Below are positions 51,734-60,911 of a stretch of DNA of 64,000 bases, one piece after another. The notes under the pieces were generated by a model. It had not been told where the DNA came from. It worked only from the letters and a program-made list of their open reading frames with translations, and did no database searches. The stretch comes from Ruminococcus sp. Marseille-P6503 (lineage in GTDB: Bacteria > Bacillota > Clostridia > Oscillospirales > Ruminococcaceae). Numbering within the stretch: position 1 is the first letter of the stretch; the number at the start of each line of letters is the position of its first letter. The stretch is taken from the NCBI RefSeq assembly GCF_900604945.1, contig NZ_UWPB01000001.1, positions 1,233,084 through 1,297,083 of the forward strand, written 5' to 3'. Made by a program: the position numbers and the translations under genes.

Positions 51734-52059
51734 TGAGATACAATGCAGTATGCACCGTCTGGCACAAGCAGCCTGACGGTGCATTTGTTACGCTGCATTA
51801 TCCGTGCTGGTGGCAGGATACCGAGGCGGAGAACATTGCAAAGACGGGCAAGACCGACGTTGATACGGCAAAAATACATTTGCCGCTGTCAGCCGAGGTT
51901 GACAAATCTGATTACATTGCGAAAGGCAGTATTGATTTTGAAGTGACTGATTCAATAACCGATCTGCTTAAAGCAGTAAAGCCTCTAAAGGTCAGCACAG
52001 TTTCACGAAAAGACTACGGCAGCGAGCATATGCAGCACACGGAGGTGACGGCAAAATGA
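51733..52059 (+). CDS. Head-closure-like minor structural protein
   Basis: The 108-residue beta-rich protein (RYNAVCTVWHKQPDGAFVTL, KIHLPLSAEVDKSDYIAKG, KPLKVSTVSRKDYGSEHMQH) lies where siphophages encode the head-closure (stopper) protein. The ATG at 51733 follows GGGGTGG; a GTG at 51724 would lie inside that signal. It overlaps the next gene by 4 bases. Confidence 0.7.
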   Translation: MRYNAVCTVWHKQPDGAFVTLHYPCWWQDTEAENIAKTGKTDVDTAKIHLPLSAEVDKSDYIAKGSIDFEVTDSITDLLKAVKPLKVSTVSRKDYGSEHMQHTEVTAK

Positions 52060-52427
52060 GTAAAAACAGCGTTAAGCTCACTCTAAAGGTCGCTCCGGAA
52101 AGAGAACTGCTTATGAGGCGTGGTTTGCAAAAAGGCGGCAAGGTTCAGAAATACATTGACAGCGAAGTGCTGCGCTGCTGCGACGGCTATGTGCCGTTTC
52201 AAACGGGCAAACTTAAAGAATCCGGAAGAACATCAACAGTGATAGGGTCAGGCGTGGTGCATTACAATACGCCCTACGCCCGTAAAAATTATTATAACAA
52301 CAGAGGTATGGGAAGCGAAGGTCTTAATCGTGGGGGCAAGCGCGGTCGGCTTTGGTTTGAACGCATGAAACCGGATCATTTACCCGGAATAATAAAAGGA
52401 GTGAAACGAATTGCCGGAGCAAAATAA
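52056..52427 (+). CDS. Minor capsid / HK97 gp10-like tail-completion protein
   Basis: The 123-residue basic protein contains RRGLQKGGKVQKYIDSEVLR, CCDGYVPFQTGKLKESGRTS, VVHYNTPYARKNYYN and GKRGRLWFERMKP, the layout of gp10/minor-capsid proteins that join head and tail. It overlaps the next gene by 17 bases. Confidence 0.8.
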   Translation: MSKNSVKLTLKVAPERELLMRRGLQKGGKVQKYIDSEVLRCCDGYVPFQTGKLKESGRTSTVIGSGVVHYNTPYARKNYYNNRGMGSEGLNRGGKRGRLWFERMKPDHLPGIIKGVKRIAGAK

Positions 52428-52845
52428 AAGTTTGTTGGAGGCTATGAAGAACTTTGTGCAGCAGTATCCGAATATTGCGGATATTGATCTGCATTATGAT
52501 CAGACCGAGCCCGAGCCTGTTAATTACAGTATACAAACATCCGGACTTGTAAAGCTCAGTGAGGACGTATGCGGCAATCAGATATGGCAGCACAATGCTT
52601 TGCTCCAGAGCAGAGAGTATACATCTGATGATTTATCGCGGCTCAATGCGTCAGCGTTTACCGAAGATTTCATCTTTTGGATCGAGGTTCAGAATGCTAA
52701 CAGAAACTACCCTGAACTTTGCAGCGGATTTACGCCTATAAAGATTTCAGCGGATAACGGCATATTGCTGTATTTGGACGACGACGGAGATCGGGGAGTC
52801 TATCAGATACAAATTCATTTGATTTTTGAAAGAGAGGGATTTTAA
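52411..52845 (+). CDS. Tail terminator-like minor structural protein
   Basis: The 144-residue protein (LLEAMKNFVQQYPNIADIDL ... NYSIQTSGLVKLSEDVCGNQ ... LYLDDDGDRGVYQIQIHLIF) starts with a helix and ends in a beta strand pattern usual for tail-terminator or tail-completion proteins. It lies between the gp10-like and tail tube genes, sharing one base with the latter. Confidence 0.7.
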   Translation: MPEQNKSLLEAMKNFVQQYPNIADIDLHYDQTEPEPVNYSIQTSGLVKLSEDVCGNQIWQHNALLQSREYTSDDLSRLNASAFTEDFIFWIEVQNANRNYPELCSGFTPIKISADNGILLYLDDDGDRGVYQIQIHLIFEREGF

Positions 52846-53345
52846 TGTCAGAGACAATCACAAAACTAAAGCGCAGTCATTTAATACACTGCATAGACAG
52901 CACTTTCGGCGGTGAAACGCCAAGCTGGTTCACTATCGGTAAGGATATCGAAGATATGTCGATGGAGCTTAATCCGTCGACATCTACAGTTAAAAACATA
53001 CTTGATGAAACGTCTGTAAACGACGAAGGCTATGAGCCGTCGCTGTCAGTAGAAACATACTACGCAAACGTCGGCGACAGTATTTATACAAAGATCAAAG
53101 ATATTGCAATGAATCGCCTGACCGGCGATGAATGTAAGACAACGCTTCTTGAAATTTTAATCGACAAGACCAGCGGAGCATACGACGCGTGGACAGAGGA
53201 CGTGATCGTTAAACCCCAGTCCTATGGCGGACCTCAGGGCGGCGTAAATATTCCTTTTACCGTCACTCCATGCGGAAATCGCATCAAGGGTACGGTAACG
53301 ATTGCAAATAAAGTACCGACATTCACTGCAGACGCAGAAGGCTAA
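52845..53345 (+). CDS. Major tail (tube) protein
   Basis: The 166-residue beta-rich protein (KLKRSHLIHCIDSTFGGETP, TKLDEA-like strand, YEPSLSVETYYANVGDSIYT, IVKPQSYGGPQGGVNIPFTV, GTVTIANKVPTFTADAEG) matches the pattern of siphophage tube proteins whose hexamers stack to the tail. No tail-sheath gene is present, so the tail is non-contractile. A terminator follows at once. Confidence 0.82.
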   Translation: MSETITKLKRSHLIHCIDSTFGGETPSWFTIGKDIEDMSMELNPSTSTVKNILDETSVNDEGYEPSLSVETYYANVGDSIYTKIKDIAMNRLTGDECKTTLLEILIDKTSGAYDAWTEDVIVKPQSYGGPQGGVNIPFTVTPCGNRIKGTVTIANKVPTFTADAEG

Positions 53346-53376
53346 CACAAGGCGGTTGATCCGCCTTGTGTTTTAA
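53345..53376 (+). terminator. Intrinsic terminator after the tail tube gene
   Basis: ACACAAGGCGG pairs perfectly over 11 bp with CCGCCTTGTGT, loop TTGAT, followed by TTTAATAAT. It would lower expression of the tape measure and distal tail genes relative to the abundant tube protein unless antiterminated. Confidence 0.87.
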
Positions 53377-53396
53377 TAATATAAGGAGATGATTTT

Positions 53397-53999
53397 ATGG
53401 CAGAAAGAATTGCGCTGTCGTTTGACGACGGCTACAAAGAAATTGAGATAAATGGTGATCCGGAAAGAGTTATACGTTTAAATCCGACTGATGCTAAGTT
53501 TTTGAATCGCCTTGCAAATTTTGACGAATCGTCAAAACGAATACAAGAAAAGTACGGAGATATCGACCTGAACAGCATTACTGATCTGCAAAATCTCAAT
53601 GAAAACGACAGCGATTTTTCAAAATATAAAAAAGTGGCTGAAACGGCGGATAAGCTTGACAGTGCCATGCGAGAACTCATAAATGACATCTTTGGCTATG
53701 ACATCTCGTCTATAGTATTTTGTTCTGACAGTTGTCTTTCGCCGGCGGGCGGTCAGCCGGTTTTCATAAACTTCATGAATGCTGTTTTTGCATACATAAA
53801 ACAGGAAGCCGAGATCGAAGCAGAGAAATCAAAAACGAAAATACGCAAATATACTGATGAGGCTAAGAAAATCAGCGTACAGACAAATACGCCGTCAGCT
53901 GGAAAGACAGCACAGAATAAGATAGATCTTTCTGAGCTTACGCCTGAGCAGATAGCGTTTATGGATTATCTGAAAAACAATCAAGGTATGCTGAGATGA
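53397..53999 (+). CDS. Tail assembly chaperone-like protein
   Basis: The 200-residue protein (MAERIALSFDDGYKEIEING, PERVIRLNPTDAKFLNRLAN, ELINDIFGYDISSIVFCSDS, then a Lys-rich tail and LSELTPEQIAFMDYLKNNQG) lies just before the Gp15 gene and the tape measure, the usual place of tail chaperones. It overlaps the next gene by 4 bases. Confidence 0.75.
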   Translation: MAERIALSFDDGYKEIEINGDPERVIRLNPTDAKFLNRLANFDESSKRIQEKYGDIDLNSITDLQNLNENDSDFSKYKKVAETADKLDSAMRELINDIFGYDISSIVFCSDSCLSPAGGQPVFINFMNAVFAYIKQEAEIEAEKSKTKIRKYTDEAKKISVQTNTPSAGKTAQNKIDLSELTPEQIAFMDYLKNNQGMLR

Positions 54000-54550
54000 T
54001 CGGACAGCTTCCTGAGACTCTTGAAGTAAACGGTTTAAGCTATAGAATAAATACAGACTATCGTATCGCTTTGCTGATTTTTCAGGCATATGACGATCCG
54101 GAGCTTAACGTTGAAGAAAAGCATATGACGTGTCTGAACTGTTTATATACTGATTTTGATATGCTCCAGTGCAATGATTATGCGACCGCTCTTGAACGTG
54201 CGATCTGGTTTTTAGACGGCGGCGATCTGCCGAAAAAATCGGCGCATTCAAAAATAATTGACTGGGAACAAGATGAAAAAATCATTTTCCCGGCAGTAAA
54301 TCGGGTCGCAGGTTTTGAAGTCAGATCAGTGCCGTATTTGCACTGGTGGACTTTTCTCGGATATTTCAGTGAAACCGGCGAAGGACTTCTGTCTACAGTT
54401 TTGTCAATACGTAATAAAAAAGCTAAAGGCAAGACATTAGATAAATATGAACAGTCAATTTACCGTGAACATAGAGAGCTGATTGATATAAAGCACAAAC
54501 TTAGTTCTGAAGAACAGGCTGAAATTGATTTTGTAAATTCACTATTATAG
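53996..54550 (+). CDS. Bacteriophage Gp15 family tail chaperone
   Basis: The 184-residue protein matches the Gp15 family (LPETLEVNGLSYRINTDYRI, ALLIFQAYDDPELNVEEKHM, AIWFLDGG, YLHWWTFLGYFSETGEG, LSTVLSIRNKKAKGKTLDKY). Gp15 proteins precede the tape measure and are probably tail assembly chaperones made as an alternative to a longer fused product. Confidence 0.87.
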   Translation: MIGQLPETLEVNGLSYRINTDYRIALLIFQAYDDPELNVEEKHMTCLNCLYTDFDMLQCNDYATALERAIWFLDGGDLPKKSAHSKIIDWEQDEKIIFPAVNRVAGFEVRSVPYLHWWTFLGYFSETGEGLLSTVLSIRNKKAKGKTLDKYEQSIYREHRELIDIKHKLSSEEQAEIDFVNSLL

Positions 54551-54578
54551 TTATTCTTAGCAAAAAGGAGGTGGTGTA

Positions 54579-57500
54579 ATGGCTGTAGACGGACGGCTTA
54601 ATTTTGACACGAAAATAGACACAAAAGGTTTTAGCAAGGGTGTAAGCAGTCTGAGCGGTCAGCTGACAAGCTTGAAAAATACTGTAGTAAAGCTTGGAGC
54701 GGCGATAGGCGTTGCATTTTCAGTTTCTCAGATCGTTGCGTTCGGCAAAGCGTCCGTAACGGCTGCTAATCAGACATCAAACGCTTGGCAAGGTCTGCAA
54801 AGCATTATGGACGGTCAAGGACGTAGCTTTTCTAACGCCAAATCTTGGATACAGGATTATGTTTCAGATGGACTTATACCACTACAGAACGCCGTAACAG
54901 CATACAAAAATCTTGCTTCACGCGGCTATGATGACAGTCAGATACAACAGGTTTTGACTGCACTTAAAGACTCATCAGCTTATGGCAGACAAGCTTCATA
55001 CAGCATGGGTGAAGCGGTTCAGACTGCGACAGAAGGTCTGAAAAATGAAAATTCGATTCTGGTGGATAATGCAGGCGTAACTAAAAACGTCGCTAAGATG
55101 TGGGACGATTATGCAAAATCTATCGGTACTACTTCTGCAAAGCTTACTCAGCAGCAGAAGATACAAGCAGAAGTCAACGGCATAATGACTGAAACGCGTT
55201 TTCAGACCGGTGACGCGGCAAAGGTTGCAAACAGCTTTTCAGGTCAGCTTTCAAGGCTTGCTTTTAATTTTAACGAGCTGAAAGTCGCAGTCGGCAGCTT
55301 GCTGAAAGTTGTATTGCAGCCTGTTGTTGTTTACTTAAACACGGCGCTGACAAATATAACTGCGCTTGCAAAAACTGCGGCAAATGTTCTCGGAATAACG
55401 ACAGACGTTGTTTCATCCGGAGAAGCGCTCAGCGATGGAACTTCCGATGCAGCATCAAATTACGAGGATATGGCAGCGGCGGCGGAAGAAGCCGCTAACG
55501 CTAATGAAAATTCGTTAGCTTCATTCGACAAGATAAATAAGCTTGGAGACAGCAAAAGTTCGTCGGCTGCTGGAACGGTTTCATCATCAGGCAGCTTGTC
55601 GGGAGGCAAAATAACCGCAGTTGCGGAAGTAGATACATCCGCAGCAGAAAAAAAGCTTGCAAACTTTTTTAACGGAGTTAAAAAGAGCTTTTCAGAGCTG
55701 TTTAAACCGCTCAAAAGCGCCTGGAGCACACATGGAAAATCCGTAACCGATTCTGCAAAAAACGCTTTTGACAATATTTTAAGTCTGCTTGGCGAAATAG
55801 GCGATTCATTCAAAACAGTTTGGACAAACGGTACAGGCGAAAAAATCGTCGGTCACATTCTGGAAATATTCAGAAACATATTTACTACTGTCGGCAATAT
55901 TGCTGACAGACTGAAGACAGCATGGACGACGGACAATCTTGGCACGGATATTATTCAGCACTCTGCTGATATTTTCGATACGATCTTACGTCATGTTGAA
56001 AACATAACAGACAGGATATCAGATTGGGCAGGTACAATTGATTTTGAACCTTTGCTTTCCTCTTTTGATACGCTTCTGCAAGCGTTAGAACCGTTTGCAG
56101 ACAACGTTGGCGAAGGTCTTGGATGGTTTCTTGACAACGTTCTGCTGCCGTTAGCAAGCTGGACGATTGAGGATGTTTTACCCGTATTTTTTAACCTATT
56201 AAGTAGTGCTGTTAGTTTATTAAATTCGGCAATTGATGCGGTACAGCCGCAAATATCATGGCTGTTTGATAATTTTTTAAAACCTGTTGCGGAATGGACA
56301 GGCGGAGTCATAGTATCTGTTCTTGAAAAACTAACATCTGTGCTTTCAGATATCGGAACATGGATTTCAGAAAATCAAACAGCTTTTCAAGTAATCACTG
56401 GCATAGTGGCAGCGTTTTTTGCAGTTTGGGAGATTACAACGATAGCGGAATGGATAATTAATGCAGGTGGTTTGATTGGTATAATGAATAAGTTAAAATC
56501 TGCAATTGCAGCAGTTACTACTGCAAAAATAGCAGATAAAATTGAATCACTAAAAATAATCGCTCTATATGTAAAAGATTTTGTCGTTGCAATAGGAACA
56601 ACTATTGCAAATTTAGCAAAAGAAACAGCTGCTTGGATTGCAAGCAAGGCTGCTAAACTGGCAAATGCAACGGCACAAGGTATAATGACTGCAGCTACTG
56701 TCGCATGGAATGCTGTATGTACAATAGCAACAGCAGTCACAACAGCATTCGCTGCAGCAATTAATTTTTTAACCTCACCAATCGGATTGGTCGTTCTGGC
56801 AATTGGCGCGCTTATTGCAATTGGCGTTGCATTGTACAAAAACTGGGATACTGTTAAGCAATTTGCAATTGATATGTGGGAATGTATAAAAGAAACTATG
56901 TACAGCTTTTTTGATTGGTGCGTAGGTATCTTTGATACTGTAGTAAAATTTTTCAGCGATCTTTGGGAAGGTATAAAGAATGTTTTTGCCGCTGTTGGCG
57001 AATGGTTTAAGAATCTCTTTACTAAAGCGTGGGAAGGCATAAAAAACGCATGGAGCACGGTAGTAGACTTTTTTACAGGCATATGGGACGGAATATGCAA
57101 CGTGTTTTATTCAGTTGCAAGCTGGTTCAGCGGGGTTTTCACTACAGCATGGGATAACATAAAATCAGCTTTTTCTGCTGTCTGTGAATTTTTCGGCAGC
57201 GTTTGGGAAGCGATCAAAAAGCCGTTCGCTTCCGTTGCGGACTGGTTTAAAAACATCTTCACAAAAGCTTGGAAAGGAGTTAAGAACGTATTCAGCAAAG
57301 GCGGAGAAATATTCAGCGGCATAAAAGAGGGTATCTCGGAAACGTTTTTCACCGTTGTAAACGGGCTGATCGACGGTATCAACTGGGTTATCGCTAAGCC
57401 GTTTGAAGCTATTAATGCCGCAATCGGCTGGATACGGGATATTGAAATACTTGACTGGCAGCCGTTCGGCGGTTTGTCAGATATTAATATACCTCAGATA

Positions 57501-57767
57501 CCTAAATTAGCAGCCGGAACGGTCGTGCCAGCCAATTACGGTGAGTTTCTGGCTGTACTGGGCGATAACAAGCGCGAAACCGAGGTTGTTTCTCCTTTGT
57601 CGACAATCAAGCAGGCGGTGCGTGAAGCGATGGGTGAAAACAGAGCAGGTGCAAAGCAGCCTGTTGTACTCAAGCTTGTTATTAAAGGCAAGGAGCTTGC
57701 CGAGGTGCTTATAGACGACATTAACGACATGACGTCAAGCAGCGGCGAATGTCCGATCAAAATCTAA
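54579..57767 (+). CDS. Tail tape measure protein
   Basis: The 1062-residue protein is Ala/Lys/Ser-rich and helical, with an N-terminal SKGVSSLSGQLTSLKN start, phage-tail-measure core (about 60-250: AVTAYKNLASRGYDDSQIQQ), hydrophobic membrane-like segments (about 605-750: ITGIVAAFFAVWEITTIAEW) and a run of Trp/Phe repeats of about 33 residues (about 780-920, pattern F..LWEGIKNVF...GEWFKNLF). It sets tail length and forms the pore on DNA entry. It is the longest gene in the tail module. Confidence 0.92.
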   Translation: MAVDGRLNFDTKIDTKGFSKGVSSLSGQLTSLKNTVVKLGAAIGVAFSVSQIVAFGKASVTAANQTSNAWQGLQSIMDGQGRSFSNAKSWIQDYVSDGLIPLQNAVTAYKNLASRGYDDSQIQQVLTALKDSSAYGRQASYSMGEAVQTATEGLKNENSILVDNAGVTKNVAKMWDDYAKSIGTTSAKLTQQQKIQAEVNGIMTETRFQTGDAAKVANSFSGQLSRLAFNFNELKVAVGSLLKVVLQPVVVYLNTALTNITALAKTAANVLGITTDVVSSGEALSDGTSDAASNYEDMAAAAEEAANANENSLASFDKINKLGDSKSSSAAGTVSSSGSLSGGKITAVAEVDTSAAEKKLANFFNGVKKSFSELFKPLKSAWSTHGKSVTDSAKNAFDNILSLLGEIGDSFKTVWTNGTGEKIVGHILEIFRNIFTTVGNIADRLKTAWTTDNLGTDIIQHSADIFDTILRHVENITDRISDWAGTIDFEPLLSSFDTLLQALEPFADNVGEGLGWFLDNVLLPLASWTIEDVLPVFFNLLSSAVSLLNSAIDAVQPQISWLFDNFLKPVAEWTGGVIVSVLEKLTSVLSDIGTWISENQTAFQVITGIVAAFFAVWEITTIAEWIINAGGLIGIMNKLKSAIAAVTTAKIADKIESLKIIALYVKDFVVAIGTTIANLAKETAAWIASKAAKLANATAQGIMTAATVAWNAVCTIATAVTTAFAAAINFLTSPIGLVVLAIGALIAIGVALYKNWDTVKQFAIDMWECIKETMYSFFDWCVGIFDTVVKFFSDLWEGIKNVFAAVGEWFKNLFTKAWEGIKNAWSTVVDFFTGIWDGICNVFYSVASWFSGVFTTAWDNIKSAFSAVCEFFGSVWEAIKKPFASVADWFKNIFTKAWKGVKNVFSKGGEIFSGIKEGISETFFTVVNGLIDGINWVIAKPFEAINAAIGWIRDIEILDWQPFGGLSDINIPQIPKLAAGTVVPANYGEFLAVLGDNKRETEVVSPLSTIKQAVREAMGENRAGAKQPVVLKLVIKGKELAEVLIDDINDMTSSSGECPIKI

Positions 57768-57779
57768 GGAGGGGATATA

Positions 57780-58151
57780 ATGGACAACAACATAATAGTT
57801 GACGGGGTAACGCTTCCTCCGCCGGCTCAGGACGGCATATCATACACGCCTGAAGCGATTTGGAGCGAAAACGCCGGACGATCCGGCAACTGTAATTTTG
57901 TCGGCGACGTCAGAGCGGTAAAGGGTACGCTTTCAATATCATGGGACACGCTTACTTACGCGGAGGTTTCGCTGATACGCTCAGCGTTTACCCAGCTTGG
58001 CAAGCCGTTCTTTTATATCACTTTTACAGACGATACGGGTCAGCGCAGAACGCTGCATTGCTATTCTACGCTGCCGTCGTCGTCAATTCACACATACAAA
58101 GATAATGAAGGCAACGTTACAGGTATGACTGTCAGCGTTGTTGAGGTCTAG
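57780..58151 (+). CDS. Distal tail-like protein
   Basis: The 123-residue beta-rich protein (IIVDGVTLPPPAQDGISYTP, NAGRSGNCNFVGDVRAVKGT, FFYITFTDDTGQRRTLHCYS, GMTVSVVEV) sits between tape measure and tail spike genes, where siphophages encode the distal tail protein that caps the tube. AGGAGGGGATATA precedes the ATG. Confidence 0.72.
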   Translation: MDNNIIVDGVTLPPPAQDGISYTPEAIWSENAGRSGNCNFVGDVRAVKGTLSISWDTLTYAEVSLIRSAFTQLGKPFFYITFTDDTGQRRTLHCYSTLPSSSIHTYKDNEGNVTGMTVSVVEV

Positions 58152-58161
58152 GAGGTGCACA

Positions 58162-60249
58162 ATGTATCAGGTCGTTTCACAGGAGGTTGCGGACTATATA
58201 ATGTCCGACAGCAGAACCTTCCGCGCGGTAATGGAGTTTGCGGACGGAACGGAGCTGTCGGACGGGATCGCAAAGATTACGACGCAGGCAAGCACTGCAA
58301 ACAAAGACATTATTGCCGGAGACACTGTTTCACAGAGCATAACGGCTGAGGTTACAGGACTTACGGCGGATATAAGCGGCAAGACGTTTGTGCTGTATTT
58401 TTACGCTGTAAATTTATTCAGCGAGTTGGAGGAGAAATTAATACCTTTCTGGCGATACAAAGTGACGTCATGCAAGCAGAACGGTGAAAAATGGACTGTT
58501 GAAGCTCATGACGGCTTTTACAAATCTGACGATACATATACGTCGTCGTTAAGCTTTCCGGCAATTACCGACGATGTAGAGCTGGAGATATGCAACAAGC
58601 TTGGAATACTTCCCCCGAGGTATGATTATTCCCAGCTCTGCGATGAGGACGGAGAACCTATATTGACGGCAGACGGTCAGGAGATATACGTCAGAGATTC
58701 CGCCCCGATAAAGATCGACGCTCCGCTTGAAGAGTGTACTTACCGAGAAATGCTCGGCTACTGCGCTAGTCTGGACGGCGGCAAATGCGCCATGCTAGAC
58801 CGTGAGGGACATCTTATACACAAAGCGTGGACGGATATCGACTACACTGTCACAGCCGGACGAGCCGATGAGCCTGAAACGGATCAGAACGACATTAAAA
58901 TATCGCAGATAAGCTGCAAAGTCGATGAAAACAAAACGCTGAACATAACGGCGACCCCGGGCAGATGCATGACGTTTACAAATCCGTACATGACGCAGAA
59001 CTTGCTTTCAAAAGCTGCTGGTAACTATCTTATGAAACCGTACAGACCTCTCAGCATATACCACAGATTAGGTGATCCTCGGCTGGATATATTGGATGTC
59101 GTGACGGTAGTCAAGGCTGACGGCACAAGCTACCGTGTGCCGCTGATGTCTATGTCGTACAGCTACGACGGAGGTCTGAGTGCAAACATTTCCGCGACAG
59201 GAACGCCGGACAGCAACAATAAAAGCAATGACAACAGTCCGATGATGAGAAAAGTAAAGAAAGTCGTTGCCGCCGCTCAGAACGCAACGGAAGAAAAGCT
59301 CAGAGCCGCATTTCAAGAGAGCATAGACTACATCGTCGGCAACGAGGGCGGCTATGTTGTCACAAAATTCAACGCAGATAATCAGCCAATTGCAACATAT
59401 TACAGTGATAATCTTGATATCGAGCAGGCAAAAGAATTTCTGTTGATTAACAATCACGGCATTGCAGGTGGTACGAACGGTATACACGGTCAAATCAACA
59501 CGGCGATCGATATTCAGGGCAGAATAAACGCCGAGCAGATACTGACGGGTATCCTTTCGGCGATTGTGATTCAAAGTTTAAATTATTCCGAAACTAACAA
59601 GACCGGGTCGAAGATAGATCTTGAGGACGGAACATTCAGTTTCGGCGGCGGTGCGCTGACGTTTGCGAATAATATTTTGAAACTTGTCGGGTGCGCTATC
59701 GATAACGGAGCGTTTAAAGTCGATAAGAACGGTAATACGACTATGACGTCTGCAAATATTACTAACGGAACAATCAACTGCGGCAACGGCAAGTTTAAAG
59801 TCGACAGTTCGGGTAATGTTACAGCAAACAGTCTTAAGTCCAACAATGCAGAGATTACAGGTGGAAAAATAAATATTGAAACTTCGTCAAAATTAGATAG
59901 TGCAATTAAGCTTAGTTATAACGAATGGACAATTGAGTTATCCCCTTTACAATGGGAATTAACTAACAGCACGATAGGCGGGCACATTGTATGTCAGGCT
60001 GGTGGATTGTTTTTCTATTGGAACGATGAATTAAAAGTTCAAATTGACTCAAATTCGGGTAACATTTCAACTTACAGCGGCGATTTAGTTTTTCAAGTAA
60101 CTACTAATAACAAAATAGTGAATGTGTGTGATGGCAACGGAACGGTTACAGTGCAAATCAACGGGGCTAATGGTAATGTGTATGCAAATGATTTTTTTGT
60201 AAAAATTGGTGGTGGATATACTTCGATTCGCGACAAATTGAACATTTAA
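58162..60249 (+). CDS. Tail-associated/baseplate protein with receptor-binding C terminus
   Basis: The 695-residue protein has a prophage-tail (Tal-like) N-terminal half (about 1-370: SRTFRAVMEFADGTELSDGI, TDIDYTVTAGRADEPETD) followed by a repetitive beta part with GNTTMTSANITNGTINCGNG and KFKVDSSGNVTANSLKSNNA, typical of fibre-like stems, and a beta-rich tip. It is the likely host-recognition protein. ATG 58162 follows GGAGGTGCAC; the frame open to 58138 is not used. The last third is AT-richer than the first, as if exchanged. Confidence 0.83.
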   Translation: MYQVVSQEVADYIMSDSRTFRAVMEFADGTELSDGIAKITTQASTANKDIIAGDTVSQSITAEVTGLTADISGKTFVLYFYAVNLFSELEEKLIPFWRYKVTSCKQNGEKWTVEAHDGFYKSDDTYTSSLSFPAITDDVELEICNKLGILPPRYDYSQLCDEDGEPILTADGQEIYVRDSAPIKIDAPLEECTYREMLGYCASLDGGKCAMLDREGHLIHKAWTDIDYTVTAGRADEPETDQNDIKISQISCKVDENKTLNITATPGRCMTFTNPYMTQNLLSKAAGNYLMKPYRPLSIYHRLGDPRLDILDVVTVVKADGTSYRVPLMSMSYSYDGGLSANISATGTPDSNNKSNDNSPMMRKVKKVVAAAQNATEEKLRAAFQESIDYIVGNEGGYVVTKFNADNQPIATYYSDNLDIEQAKEFLLINNHGIAGGTNGIHGQINTAIDIQGRINAEQILTGILSAIVIQSLNYSETNKTGSKIDLEDGTFSFGGGALTFANNILKLVGCAIDNGAFKVDKNGNTTMTSANITNGTINCGNGKFKVDSSGNVTANSLKSNNAEITGGKINIETSSKLDSAIKLSYNEWTIELSPLQWELTNSTIGGHIVCQAGGLFFYWNDELKVQIDSNSGNISTYSGDLVFQVTTNNKIVNVCDGNGTVTVQINGANGNVYANDFFVKIGGGYTSIRDKLNI

Positions 60250-60251
60250 AG

Positions 60252-60809
60252 CTAAAGCAATAGCTCTGGTTTTTTAGCAGTTATGGTATTAATTATAGTT
60301 GTAGTTGTAGAAACATCTAATGCAAACTTTTCTACAAACACAATATTTCCGTCGACTAAAGCAACCTCCCAATCGTTATTTACTTCGCCGACTATTTCAA
60401 GAACGGCTCCCTCAGTCGAATTATAAAGCGCTTCTGAACTTTTGTCAGGAGCGGCATATAGGCTTATATCATACTTAGCAACTTTGAATCGTGAAGATTC
60501 ATATTTATAATAGCTTGTATCAAATGTCTGAACTGTCGTTGTAGTCGTTTCCGGCGTCGTTGTAGCCGCAGTGGTGGTTGTCGTAGTCGTAGTCTTTTCG
60601 GTTGTAGTAGTCGTCGTGGTCTGAGAAGAAGTAGTCGTAGTTGTAGTTGTAGCTGCTGTTGTAGTCGTTGTAGACTGTTCAAGCTGACTTTCAAGCTCGG
60701 CTACACGCTTTTCCAGCTCAGCGGTTTTGCTGCTTTCGTCGCTGTTTCCGCACGAAACTAAGGCTGCGCACAGGCACAAAGCGAGTGTAAGTGATAGTAG
60801 TTTTTTCAT
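60252..60809 (-). CDS. Moron lipoprotein with Thr-rich stalk and SH3-like domain
   Basis: The 185-residue protein has a lipoprotein signal (LCLCAALVSC, Cys20), a coiled coil (AELEKRVAELESQLEQ), a stalk of about 60 residues that is nearly all Thr, and an SH3b-like domain (SRFKVAKYDISLYAAPDKSS, VLEIVGEVNNDWEVALVDG). It lies on the minus strand inside the plus-strand late genes and has its own promoter and palindrome (60841-60884). Such genes are usually expressed in the lysogen and change the host surface, for example in superinfection exclusion (inference). The frame ends two bases after the stop of the convergent tail gene. Confidence 0.82.
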   Translation of the reverse strand: MKKLLSLTLALCLCAALVSCGNSDESSKTAELEKRVAELESQLEQSTTTTTAATTTTTTTSSQTTTTTTTEKTTTTTTTTAATTTPETTTTTVQTFDTSYYKYESSRFKVAKYDISLYAAPDKSSEALYNSTEGAVLEIVGEVNNDWEVALVDGNIVFVEKFALDVSTTTTIINTITAKKPELLL

Positions 60810-60840
60810 ATGAAAGTCCCCCTTAATTTAATTTAATAAT

Positions 60841-60884
60841 AATTTACTTTAAGTAAATTATAGCACAAATATAAGAAATTGCAA
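60841..60884 (-). promoter_or_regulatory. Promoter of the moron lipoprotein with palindromic operator
   Basis: On the minus strand TTGCAA (60879-60884), 16 bases, then TATAAT (60857-60862) with the extended -10 TGCTATAAT. The perfect 19-base palindrome AATTTACTTTAAGTAAATT (60841-60859) overlaps the -10 and the transcription start, so a bound regulator would block the promoter. It differs from the repressor operators at 35.3 kb. Confidence 0.8.
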
Positions 60885-60911
60885 TACAAAAATATGAAAG
60901 GAAGAGATCAA

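Noticed and set aside
58155..60249. Assigning the tail protein as a contractile-phage fibre
   Set aside because: No sheath or baseplate wedge genes are present; the module is siphophage-like.
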